Source: Polyangiaceae bacterium (GTDB taxonomy: Bacteria > Myxococcota_A > Polyangia > Polyangiales > Polyangiaceae). From it: a stretch of 64,000 bases of DNA. Location of the stretch: assembly GCA_025937785.1 (NCBI GenBank), contig JAICQQ010000017.1, forward strand, positions 1 to 64,000. The letters run 5' to 3'. The position numbers and the translations under genes are program-made. Shown piece by piece: positions 33,640-41,558 of this stretch (positions are counted from its first letter, which is position 1; every line of letters starts with the position of its first letter). The notes under the pieces are model-generated. The model did no database searches, was not told the origin of the DNA, and saw only the letters and a list, made by a program, of their open reading frames with translations.

Positions 33640-36187
33640 GCTCGCTGCCACGTCGTTGCTCGATCACATCGCCGAGAACGGGTTCCGCTCATCGGTTTTC
33701 ACGACATACAGCTGCTATTTTCCTTTCTACGAGGAGGTCGTGCTACCTCGACTCATTGCGTCCGGTTGCACGCACAACGTGCTCATGGTCGACGCCACCC
33801 GCTGCGCCGAGGCGTACACAATCGACGAGCTCCGACCCCGTCGCGCCGGCCGCGACTACACGCTCATCCCGGTCAAAGTCGGCGGTGCGTTTCACCCAAG
33901 GATGTTCTTGCGCCTGGGCAGGTCGAAAGGATCGCTGCTCGTCGGTAGCCACAACGTCACACTCTCGGGGTTCGGGCTCAACGATGAGATCACCAACGTC
34001 TTTAGGCTCGAAGGGACCGCGCTGCGTACTGGTGGCGCACCGCTCCGGCAAGCGTTCGAATACCTTGCTCAGTTTGTACCCACACAGCTCCCTGACGTAG
34101 TGGAGGCATTCGAGGGCGTGAAGCAGGGCGTGGTATGGCTTGACGGCCCTCTCGGAACAAGTGCGTCAGATCGCTTGCTTCTCACGGAATCAAGCGTAGG
34201 TCCTGACCTCTGGTCGCAGATCGCGCTGCTCGTCCCGAGAAACGTGGCGACTGCGTTCGTCGCGGGACCGTTCTTCGATCCAGCACTCGCAATGGTGCGG
34301 CGCCTTCAACGCGAGGTGCGTCCCATGAGGCTCGTGATTGGAATCGATCCCGCGTCTGTGGAGCTCGACCCAACCGGGTGCATAAACCTCGAAGGCGTCA
34401 AGTGGGTCAACATCGCCGGCGTTCCTGACATCCCGCAGCGACGCGAGGGCGGGTCGCGTTACTTGCACGCCAAGTTGTTCTGGTTCGCCGGCGAGCAGCG
34501 GGAGCTACTCGTCACGGGTAGCGCGAATCCGAGCGTGGCGGCTTTCTTCGCAACGCCCGACTCCCGCAACGCCGAGGCCGTGGTCGCAGACCGCAGCAAC
34601 GGCGCGGGGCAGCGGCTCGGAATTGACGCCCTCCTCGCCGCCCCAGCCGTCACCTCGCCAGAATGGGAAGTGGTAGCTTCGCGTCGCAGGGCGGCGGCGG
34701 TGGCGGCTACGGAAACGCCCCGCCGCATTCTTGTCGCCACGCCGACGCCGATGGGATTCCACTCGCAGCAGCCGCTCGAAGCGGGACTCGCCCTCCACGG
34801 GTTTGGTGACCTGCAAACGCCGTTGGGCGATGCATTTGTTCGGGTCGCCGCCATGATTGACGCATCCGACACCATTCGTGACAACGCGCGATATCTCGAG
34901 GCTCGCACCGGAAAGCAGCACACGATCCTGGTCGTTCACCGGACCGAGGACATCGCAAGAAACCTCGGAGGCGATACCCGCAAGGCGCTGCGACAAGCGC
35001 TCGGCGCACTCGAAGACGACCCGGCGGAGCTCCAAACGCTGCTCAAGCTAGCTGAGAAGGTCATCTTTGACTCCGACGACGTCGTGCGCATCACGCCGCT
35101 GCGTACGACGGACGCTACCGGAGCAGATCAGGAGGCAGCAGCCCCGCCTGCCTCGTTGTCTCTCGAAGCCGCTGGAAGGACGAGAGCGTCACAGCGCACA
35201 CGGACCGTCGCAAGCGGTGATATCGTCGTACTGCTTGACGCCCTCATGCATCGTCTGGGCGAGGACCTGCCCATTAACACCTCGCCCCGACCTCGCAGCG
35301 AGGAAGAGGAAATCGGCGCCGACGAGGAGCAGGGCGGCGAACTGGACCGCAACGCGCCCGACTTCGAGCTATTGGCAAGCGCATGTCGAGGAAAGGTGCG
35401 TCGGATCGTCAAACGCATGCGCGGTCAGTTCGAACTTGCCTTAGCCCCGGACCGCGCGCGTCGCGGCATTGTGCAGCTCGCGGCTGTCCTCAGCGTCATC
35501 CGGGCGTTGCGCTTCGTCGAGCAGCGCCCTAAGTGGAGGCGCATGCGTCACGAACTCGTCGATCGAGCCGACGAGTGGCAACTCCTACAATCAGCCGCAG
35601 TAGCGGTCGCGTGGGGCCCTGACGGACTTGCAGCGAGGGCAATTGCCGAAGTAGCCGGCGAGAACTTCATCGAACTGTCGATGGTCGCTGGTTTACTTGC
35701 GTGGCTAGCGTGGGACGTCGAGACTGATATCCGCGTGGCCTCCCAGCGAGGCGGCTTTCAGGGGCTTGAGGATGAGCAGTGGTATGCTGTCCAACTCCTG
35801 GCCGAAATTGGGCAGTGGATTGTCGACGATGACGCTGCATGGAAGGTCCTCGAGGACAGTGTCGCGCGCACGCCTCGCTTCCAGATCGATGGCGAGCGAT
35901 GGCTCGCCGTGCACCGCGCTGCGCTCGAAATGTACGCATTGGTGGGCATGGCGCCGGACGAGTGCGGCCAGCACGCGCGCGGCGTCAAACCGGGGGACCT
36001 TGCTGTCCTTGGTGCCTCCGAGAAGCCCCGTGTTCGCGTCGTGCTGGACGTCAGCGCGGGAAGCGCAGGCGGCAAGATCGTCATCTTTGATCCCGACGCG
36101 GAGAACAAGGTTCGCTTCTTCCTGGCGTCGCGCGTAGCGACACTCGGTTGGGACGCAAGCGTGGGTGCTGAGCAGGTGGCCAGCTAG
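33629..36187 (+). CDS. Phospholipase-D-like (HKD) protein
   Basis: About 852 aa from the GTG at 33629, which has ggag 8 bp upstream and overlaps the preceding stop; an earlier GTG at 33602 is in frame. Two PLD-type half-sites are visible: a divergent first one, FHPRMF...GSHNVTLSG (about 88-113), with Arg in place of the usual Lys, and a canonical second one, HAKLFWF...GSANPS (about 279-299). PLD-family proteins in defence loci (DISARM DrmC, for example) are nucleases or phosphodiesterases. The C-terminal ~450 residues have no recognised domain and include an acidic stretch. Last gene of the operon. Confidence 0.8.
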   Translation: MSGELAATSLLDHIAENGFRSSVFTTYSCYFPFYEEVVLPRLIASGCTHNVLMVDATRCAEAYTIDELRPRRAGRDYTLIPVKVGGAFHPRMFLRLGRSKGSLLVGSHNVTLSGFGLNDEITNVFRLEGTALRTGGAPLRQAFEYLAQFVPTQLPDVVEAFEGVKQGVVWLDGPLGTSASDRLLLTESSVGPDLWSQIALLVPRNVATAFVAGPFFDPALAMVRRLQREVRPMRLVIGIDPASVELDPTGCINLEGVKWVNIAGVPDIPQRREGGSRYLHAKLFWFAGEQRELLVTGSANPSVAAFFATPDSRNAEAVVADRSNGAGQRLGIDALLAAPAVTSPEWEVVASRRRAAAVAATETPRRILVATPTPMGFHSQQPLEAGLALHGFGDLQTPLGDAFVRVAAMIDASDTIRDNARYLEARTGKQHTILVVHRTEDIARNLGGDTRKALRQALGALEDDPAELQTLLKLAEKVIFDSDDVVRITPLRTTDATGADQEAAAPPASLSLEAAGRTRASQRTRTVASGDIVVLLDALMHRLGEDLPINTSPRPRSEEEEIGADEEQGGELDRNAPDFELLASACRGKVRRIVKRMRGQFELALAPDRARRGIVQLAAVLSVIRALRFVEQRPKWRRMRHELVDRADEWQLLQSAAVAVAWGPDGLAARAIAEVAGENFIELSMVAGLLAWLAWDVETDIRVASQRGGFQGLEDEQWYAVQLLAEIGQWIVDDDAAWKVLEDSVARTPRFQIDGERWLAVHRAALEMYALVGMAPDECGQHARGVKPGDLAVLGASEKPRVRVVLDVSAGSAGGKIVIFDPDAENKVRFFLASRVATLGWDASVGAEQVAS

Positions 36188-36220
36188 CCCTAGCCGGAGC
36201 CGTTGTCGACGGTCACGCCG

Positions 36221-36463
36221 CTACTCTTCTTCCTCGTCGAGTTCGTCGTCGTCAGCTTCGTCGTCTTCATCTTCCGCTTGGGCCAGAAACGCTTCGGCGT
36301 CATCGAGCGTAAAGACGAACGTCGACCCGATGCGCCGCAGACCGTTCTCCCGCGCGAAGCGCCGCACGCTATTCTCGTTTTCCCTTAGAAATGACGACAA
36401 TTCGGCCACCCCAACGACACCGTCATTTTCCTCGAACCAATCCTGCAACTCTGAACCCGGCAT
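36221..36463 (-). CDS. Small helix-turn-helix protein with acidic tail
   Basis: 80 aa from the ATG at 36463, preceded on the minus strand by aaggagg at good spacing. The core (VVGVAELSSFLRENENSVRRFARENGLRRIGSTFVF) looks like a MerR/excisionase-type winged helix; the last ~20 residues are almost all Asp/Glu. It is divergent from the 36577 gene across a region with inverted repeats, typical of a small element regulator or recombination directionality factor. Confidence 0.65.
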   Translation of the reverse strand: MPGSELQDWFEENDGVVGVAELSSFLRENENSVRRFARENGLRRIGSTFVFTLDDAEAFLAQAEDEDDEADDDELDEEEE

Positions 36464-36576
36464 GATGCCTCCTTCGCAGCCCAGTCTGCAACAGTGCAAA
36501 TGGCCATGTCCATTCGCCTACAATGCACATTCTGTTGGAATGGACACGCGCCCCTCTACTAACTAATAGTTACTAT
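36464..36576. promoter_or_regulatory. Divergent control region with two inverted repeats
   Basis: Within 113 bp between divergent genes there is a perfect 9-bp inverted repeat, tgtccattc (36507-36515) and gaatggaca (36538-36546). A palindrome taact-aat-agtta (36560-36572) ends 4 bp before the ATG of the rightward gene. Positions suit operators for the small HTH protein. Confidence 0.55.
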
Positions 36577-36912
36577 ATGACCAGCGAGGAGGAGCGCGAC
36601 GACCGCGCGTGGAAAATCGCAGTTTACGAAGACCTGGTCGCCGATCCGCAGATCCGATCGACGGCTTTCTCCGTAGCCGAGGATGCTCACAACGGCACTA
36701 CCCCACTGTCTGGTGCGGACTTGCACGCTGCGCGCCGCTATCTGAAAGCCTGCATCCTGCGGATGACAGTGCCGGAGATAGCCGCGCTTCGACCTTACGA
36801 GGCAGCGAGCCTCTGGGCACGCGGTATCCTGGGCGCATGGCGGTACCGTCAGAATCCAACAAATGCGCGGAGCGCCAAGAAGCGAGCTCGCAAAAGCACA
36901 GTTCTGGACTAG
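36577..36912 (+). CDS. Small unknown protein of the element backbone
   Basis: 111 aa from the ATG at 36577 (the frame is open further upstream, but that part lies in the operator region). No domain recognised; helical, with a basic C-terminus (RSAKKRARKST). It precedes the RHH gene by 9 bp and is probably co-transcribed with it. Confidence 0.55.
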   Translation: MTSEEERDDRAWKIAVYEDLVADPQIRSTAFSVAEDAHNGTTPLSGADLHAARRYLKACILRMTVPEIAALRPYEAASLWARGILGAWRYRQNPTNARSAKKRARKSTVLD

Positions 36913-36921
36913 AATACGGTC

Positions 36922-37119
36922 ATGCCACGCCGACGCACAGTGGTCCGAGAGGAGCGGTTTACGTTGCTGCTGACCGAAGCCGAACGCGAGAAGCTCGATC
37001 GCTTGGCGGCCGTCGCTGGCGTGGATCGCTCGACGTACGTGCGACTTGCTGTCTTTGGCTTACAGCAGGGCATGACGATCGTTCCGCTCCGACAAACGCA
37101 AGAGATTACGCGGACCTAG
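36922..37119 (+). CDS. Ribbon-helix-helix DNA-binding protein
   Basis: 65 aa. A basic start (MPRRRTVVREERF), a beta-strand-like TLLLTEAERE, then a helix pair (KLDRLAAVAGVDRSTYVRLAVFG) match the RHH/MobC-like or CopG-like fold. Such proteins act as repressors or as accessory factors at transfer origins. No relaxase gene is nearby, so a regulatory role seems likelier. Confidence 0.65.
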   Translation: MPRRRTVVREERFTLLLTEAEREKLDRLAAVAGVDRSTYVRLAVFGLQQGMTIVPLRQTQEITRT

Positions 37120-37203
37120 GTTTCGACCGCGTAGAAGAACGCAGCTCAGCACGCGGCGGCCGTTCGACGCGCCCCCCCCTTCCGGTGCGGCTAGGGTCGC
37201 GAG

Positions 37204-37252
37204 ATTCGCAGTATTCGCAATACCAACTTAGAATCCGCGAATTGTGCGAATT
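37204..37252. promoter_or_regulatory. Four 7-bp half-sites, two direct pairs in inverted array
   Basis: attcgca at 37204-37210 and 37213-37219; its complement form gcgaatt at 37237-37243 and 37246-37252. Each pair is spaced 9 bp, and the two pairs face each other. The array overlaps the apparent start of the 552-aa gene, suggesting an autoregulatory operator or a partition/replication-type site. Confidence 0.5.
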
Positions 37253-38902
37253 CTGAGCAAGGCTTCGGAATCAGCGACTCTCGCGATTGGCCGTCTAGCT
37301 GCCGGCGCGTCGACCGCACAAAAGCTCGAGCAACTCGTTCGCTTCTGTCGGAACTTTGCTCGGAAGCAGGCGGCGTGGCCGCACGTCCAACTGATCGCGG
37401 GGGGACTTCGGACCACGCCTGAGGGTGTCGCTTCACTGGCGTACGGCGCGGGGGGCGCGTATCTCACCATGCAGGGCAATACGATCGGCCTCACGATGGT
37501 TGCCCTCGCGGCCGCTCCCGACGGCGAACCCGAACTTCGCGTGCTGCGAAAACTCGTTCGGCGCCTCCGTCGACGCCACCTTGGACTATCGAAGGAGGGC
37601 GCGTCCAACGCTTGGCTGCTGCGCCAGGGCCCCCTCCCCGCCTGCCAATGCGTCCTGACCGTACTTGCCGGGGAATTCGGCGCCCAAGGTGCGACCCCAC
37701 TTTCGGCAGAACCGATTTGGTTGTCGCGATGGGCACCGCGCTCTGTTGCTGACTTGCTCGAGAGCACCGTTCCCGCGTCGCCACAGGCCACAGGATTCAC
37801 ACCCGAGGACCTGGCACGTTGGGCACGTCTGCTCGCCGATGCAGCGGGGCAGGGGCGCGTCAGTCGTCGCTATCTCGCTTGGTTCTTGGCGAGCACCACG
37901 TCCGTGGTGACAAAGCGCGCCGTCAGCCAGGCTTTTCACGGCGGCACGGCACTGAAGCGATGGAACCAATGGATTTACGATCCGACGTTTCCGATGCCTC
38001 CCGTCCACGAACTGAAACTTGCCCTGGCGACGCTCGCCACGCCAATACCGGTATCAACGGCTGCGTCTAACGCCGCGGCCGAGGCGGCAACGCTTTCGAG
38101 CGCGGTCGACCCCACGGAAATACACGATCGAGATGCAGAGAACGTCCCAAGCGACGGCGCGCCACTCGTGCAAGGGCGGTCATCCAAAGACCGCGTGATT
38201 ACCATCACTCTTTCCCCCCTGCACTTCAGGGCGTCCGGAAAAAGCCCCAGGAAGAAGCGCCTCTACAAGGAGCATGGCCTTGGTAGCAGGAAAGCGCTGA
38301 ACGCAGTCGGGGAACTGTTAGCAATGTTCGCAACGAATGGCACCCACGTGACGAACGAGCGAGCTCAAGCTGCCTTCGGCACAGAAGGCACCGTTCGCGC
38401 ATACAAGTCCCGCTTGAGCAAGATCCTCAGGGACTTGACCAAAGTCCGCGATCCCATCCGCTCCGTGAAAGGCAACCTAGTGCTGAACCGGATCCGTATC
38501 GAGCAGGCAATGTTCCTTCTTGGTCCTGTGAGCGACGAAGACTGGCGCCACATCACGCTTGCAATCCGCAACGAAGGACTCGTCATCACATACAGCGATC
38601 GTACCTTACCGGCGGATACGCGACGTGTGACGAAGGACAGACCGCCAGAGTTAGCTGACGTCTGGGCAACGGGTGGGACGCTTTCATACCCGCTTAGGTC
38701 AGTGGGGCTGAAAGACAGGCGCGGGCGCAGGGCACCTGCGTGCCACCCACTGGAAACGTTGCTACAGGATGGCCTCATCAAGGAGGGATCCGCCGACGTC
38801 GAGGCCTTGCGACGGTGGGCCAAGCTTCGCTTCGGCAACCCTAACATCGTTTATTTCGACGATAAGGCCAAAGGTTGGAAGCCGTCATTCCAACCGGCCT
38901 AA
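37244..38902 (+). CDS. Unknown 552-aa element protein
   Basis: GTG start at 37244; the true start could be slightly downstream because the first codons overlap the repeat array. No domain recognised. The N-terminal half is helical and rich in aromatic and basic residues; there is a low-complexity Ala/Ser/Thr linker at about 265-300. The C-terminal half contains basic segments (SGKSPRKKRLYKEHGLG) and an HTH-like region (NERAQAAFGTEGTVRAYKSRLSKIL). DNA binding is plausible; a replication or regulatory role is only suggested by position. Confidence 0.55.
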   Translation: MRILSKASESATLAIGRLAAGASTAQKLEQLVRFCRNFARKQAAWPHVQLIAGGLRTTPEGVASLAYGAGGAYLTMQGNTIGLTMVALAAAPDGEPELRVLRKLVRRLRRRHLGLSKEGASNAWLLRQGPLPACQCVLTVLAGEFGAQGATPLSAEPIWLSRWAPRSVADLLESTVPASPQATGFTPEDLARWARLLADAAGQGRVSRRYLAWFLASTTSVVTKRAVSQAFHGGTALKRWNQWIYDPTFPMPPVHELKLALATLATPIPVSTAASNAAAEAATLSSAVDPTEIHDRDAENVPSDGAPLVQGRSSKDRVITITLSPLHFRASGKSPRKKRLYKEHGLGSRKALNAVGELLAMFATNGTHVTNERAQAAFGTEGTVRAYKSRLSKILRDLTKVRDPIRSVKGNLVLNRIRIEQAMFLLGPVSDEDWRHITLAIRNEGLVITYSDRTLPADTRRVTKDRPPELADVWATGGTLSYPLRSVGLKDRRGRRAPACHPLETLLQDGLIKEGSADVEALRRWAKLRFGNPNIVYFDDKAKGWKPSFQPA

Positions 38903-39106
38903 GCGACAAAGCGGGAGCGATTGACGACTGCCGTTGCTGCAACGGATCGCTGCCGTTGCTGCAACAGATTGTCGAACAGCTGCAACTGGCCGTAAGCCAC
39001 CGTCAAATCTTTCTTTCGGCTTCTTTGCTGCGCTTTCAGGTCTCCGAGTGTTGCTGCAACGCCCATAGGGGGTGAGCACATCCAACGCTCATTCGGAGGA
39101 GCCAGA
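38903..39106. repeat. Iteron-like palindromic repeats between element genes
   Basis: gttgctgcaac, a near-perfect palindrome around a central t, occurs three times (38933-38943, 38955-38965, 39050-39060), and a partial copy at 38976-38986 shares gctgcaac. The first two and the partial copy are 21-22 bp apart, about two helical turns. They lie just upstream of the DUF3987 module, so an origin or operator is possible. No other gene is seen in this 204-bp gap. Confidence 0.55.
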
Positions 39107-39523
39107 ATGCACAACGACGACACCACCTACCGCGCTGAAGTGGTCAGCGCGAAGTACGAGCACGCCGAAGATGGCAGAGATATCGCCCGGGTTGTCCTGC
39201 GCCTATTGGACCCGGCCGCTCAGGGGGTCGAGGCGGAATGGTTTGGTTTTTTCGACAGCAAATCCATTCGCCGCACGATACGAACTCTGCGGGTGCTCGG
39301 GTTCGACCCATGTACCCTCGACGAGATCGGTGGCCTCGGAACCATCGTGCTGGTGACATTACTCGCTGAGGTGGACCGGTATGGCGACCTCCGAGTGTAC
39401 GTGACGAACGTCGGCCCTCAAGGCGATGGCGTCTTTGGCCGTCGGGCACCGTTGGCCGCCCATGAGCGAGCGGCGCTCGTCGAGGTCATCCGCACCGTCA
39501 GCGGAGGCCGCTATGGCAAATGA
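39107..39523 (+). CDS. Small protein upstream of DUF3987 gene, possibly OB-fold-like
   Basis: 138 aa. The ATG at 39107 has cggaggag upstream. Strand-rich with conserved-looking aromatic positions (EWFGFFDSKSIRRTIRTLRVLG) and LLAEVDRYGDLRVYVTNVG near the end. Small single-strand-binding-like proteins often precede DUF3987 genes on phages and islands, so that role is a guess from context. Overlaps the DUF3987 start by 11 bp. Confidence 0.6.
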   Translation: MHNDDTTYRAEVVSAKYEHAEDGRDIARVVLRLLDPAAQGVEAEWFGFFDSKSIRRTIRTLRVLGFDPCTLDEIGGLGTIVLVTLLAEVDRYGDLRVYVTNVGPQGDGVFGRRAPLAAHERAALVEVIRTVSGGRYGK

Positions 39524-41018
39524 CTGGGAACCTCCGACATCCCTGTGCCCCGCCGCCGGGTCGGTACCATTCCCGATCGCTTGTCTACCCACGTGGGTTG
39601 CGGACTGGATTGCGGACCTCGGCGAAGAGACGCAGACCCCGGTTGACCTCGCCGGAATGATGGCGCTGGCAGTCCTTGCGGCAACGTGCGCCAAGCAGGC
39701 TGTGTTCCAGGTCCGGCCAGGGTGGATCGAACCGGCAAACCTGTACTGCCTTGTCGGTTTGCCGTCCGGGACACGGAAGTCGGCGGTAGTCGCTTCGAGC
39801 ATACGACCGCTTCAGGAGTTCGCCCGATCCGCTGCTGAGCAGGATCGGGAGAAGATCACGAGGAGTCGCGCACACAAGGCGGTGCTGGAGGAAGCGGCGC
39901 GACGTTTGGCCAACCGCGCAGCCGCGCATCCACACAACGACGACCTCGTCGCTGCGGCCGAGAATGCAGCAGTCCATCGAGATAGCTACCACGTCCTGAG
40001 CTCACCTCGGTTCTTTTGCGACGACATCACTCCCGAAAAGCTTGGCCATCTGATGTCGCTGCACGGAGGCCGAATGGCAATGATCCACGCCGAGAGCGGC
40101 TCTTTTGACATGATGTCCGGTCGATACAACGACAATGCTTCGCTCGACCTGTATCTAAAGGCTCACGCCAACGAGCCAATCGACGTTGACCGGGTTAAGG
40201 GTGAATGCTTCCGTATCGCTGGACCGGCGCTCACGCTGGGAATGGCTATACAGAATGATGTAGTCCGAGGCTTGGCAGAACGGCGCGGCTTTCGAGGCCA
40301 AGGACTCCTTGGAAGGTTCTTGTACTCCGTTCCGAAAAACATGATGGGTCACCGCCGAATACGCGTCGACGACATCAGGCCGCACGTAGCCGCCCGATAC
40401 ACGGCGCATCTGCAGCAGCTACTGGCTACGTCCAACCTCGGCGGTGACGGCACTGAGATCAAGTCGGAGGTGCTCGACTTCGACGACGCAGCGCGTGAGG
40501 CGGTGCTCAGATTCATGGAGACTCTTGAGCCCAGATTGAACCCAGTCGAGGATTTGGGCGCGATCACCGACTGGGCCGGCAAGTTAACAGGAGCTTTAGT
40601 GCGCATTGCAGGCCTCTTCCACGTTGCCGAGCGCCTCAAATTCACTGGTAGAATTGGCGAACAAACCACACACCGAGCCTTGGCAATGAGTGAATACTTC
40701 GTGGACCACGCCCTGGTGGCCTTCGGCCTCATGGGCGCCGACCCAAAGATTCAGGCCGCGCAGCACATATTGGACTGGATTTGTCACAAAAGACTAACTG
40801 AGTTTAGCAAGCGCGATGTCTTCGAAGGGGTAAAAGGACGATTCAATCAGGCCAGAGAACTCGACAACCCGCTGAGACTGCTGGAGGAACATGGGTATCT
40901 CCGACAAAGTGGTTCGAAAGACCGCGGCGGTCCCGGACGGAAGCCGAGCCCTCGTTTTGAAGCGAATCCATCGTGGACACGTTCGTGCGTCCCGCAGGGA
41001 AACGAATCCCGTGGCTAG
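39513..41018 (+). CDS. DUF3987 (YfjI-like) primase/helicase-type protein
   Basis: 501 aa from the ATG at 39513, with ggagg 5 bp upstream; an upstream in-frame start would overlap the previous gene for most of its length. The sequence carries the DUF3987 hallmarks: PTWVADWIADLGEETQTPVD, a Walker-A-like GLPSGTRKSAVV, and the FCDDITPEKLGHLMSLHGG block followed by AESGSFDMMSGRY. DUF3987 proteins are thought to act in replication of phages, satellites and integrative elements. This is the only visible replication-type gene of the element. Confidence 0.82.
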   Translation: MANDWEPPTSLCPAAGSVPFPIACLPTWVADWIADLGEETQTPVDLAGMMALAVLAATCAKQAVFQVRPGWIEPANLYCLVGLPSGTRKSAVVASSIRPLQEFARSAAEQDREKITRSRAHKAVLEEAARRLANRAAAHPHNDDLVAAAENAAVHRDSYHVLSSPRFFCDDITPEKLGHLMSLHGGRMAMIHAESGSFDMMSGRYNDNASLDLYLKAHANEPIDVDRVKGECFRIAGPALTLGMAIQNDVVRGLAERRGFRGQGLLGRFLYSVPKNMMGHRRIRVDDIRPHVAARYTAHLQQLLATSNLGGDGTEIKSEVLDFDDAAREAVLRFMETLEPRLNPVEDLGAITDWAGKLTGALVRIAGLFHVAERLKFTGRIGEQTTHRALAMSEYFVDHALVAFGLMGADPKIQAAQHILDWICHKRLTEFSKRDVFEGVKGRFNQARELDNPLRLLEEHGYLRQSGSKDRGGPGRKPSPRFEANPSWTRSCVPQGNESRG

Positions 41019-41556
41019 CAAGCGATCTCACAACAGACCGAAACGGACCACCGAGGTGGCCGCCGCCGTGCTTCGAGAAACCGTCCACGTCGTGGTTGAG
41101 TTTTCCCCCGCCGTCGAATCCGCGGTTCTGGCGATTCTCGATCAGCGTGGCTCGTCGTCCGCCGCACTCGCAGGTCCGTACCCAGAGGCAAGCGAACTGG
41201 ATCGGAAGCGAATCCGAAGGACTCTCGAGGTTCAACGCATCACGACGCCGACGAGGGAACCGGTGGGAACCAGCTACCCGAGCGCAGTACCTGACAGCCG
41301 ATGCTCCGCAGAGCATGCCCGCCTGCGGGTCTATTGCCAGAACTGCTCGCCGCTCGGGCATCGTAGGCACCTGGACGCGGTGCGCGGCGGACGGCTGCCG
41401 GCGAACAAAGTGGGGCGGTTGGTGCTCGTCTCATCCGAGGACATGCGCGCATTCGTGGCTCCCCGTGCTAGCCTTTCCGTCCGGGCCAACGACCCCGCTC
41501 GCCGCGCAAAGAAGCAGATGGACCCAAAGCGATTCCTGAAGGACAGAGGGCTCTAG
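41011..41556 (+). CDS. Possible excisionase-like DNA-binding protein
   Basis: About 181 aa from a GTG at 41011 overlapping the DUF3987 stop; an earlier ATG at 40891 is in frame but would overlap far more. The C-terminal part (LDAVRGGRLPANKVGRLVLVSSEDMRAFVAPR) resembles the wing of excisionase/MerR-type domains. The expected first helix (usually LTxxEAA...) is not in the same frame, while a neighbouring frame reads QYLTADAPQ; the gene may carry a frameshift or simply be divergent. It ends 2 bp before the integrase, the usual place for an excisionase. Confidence 0.5.
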   Translation: MASKRSHNRPKRTTEVAAAVLRETVHVVVEFSPAVESAVLAILDQRGSSSAALAGPYPEASELDRKRIRRTLEVQRITTPTREPVGTSYPSAVPDSRCSAEHARLRVYCQNCSPLGHRRHLDAVRGGRLPANKVGRLVLVSSEDMRAFVAPRASLSVRANDPARRAKKQMDPKRFLKDRGL

Positions 41557-41558
41557 CG

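Noticed and set aside
11684-36187. Classical DISARM or Druantia
   Set aside because: Individual parts match, but the fused DUF1998 helicase, twin Eco57I-like methylases, Rad50-like ATPase and DUF1016/HNH genes do not match the standard gene sets as I know them.
38933-38986. CRISPR array
   Set aside because: Repeats are only 11 bp, palindromic, at ~22-bp spacing, and there are no cas genes; iteron or operator fits better.
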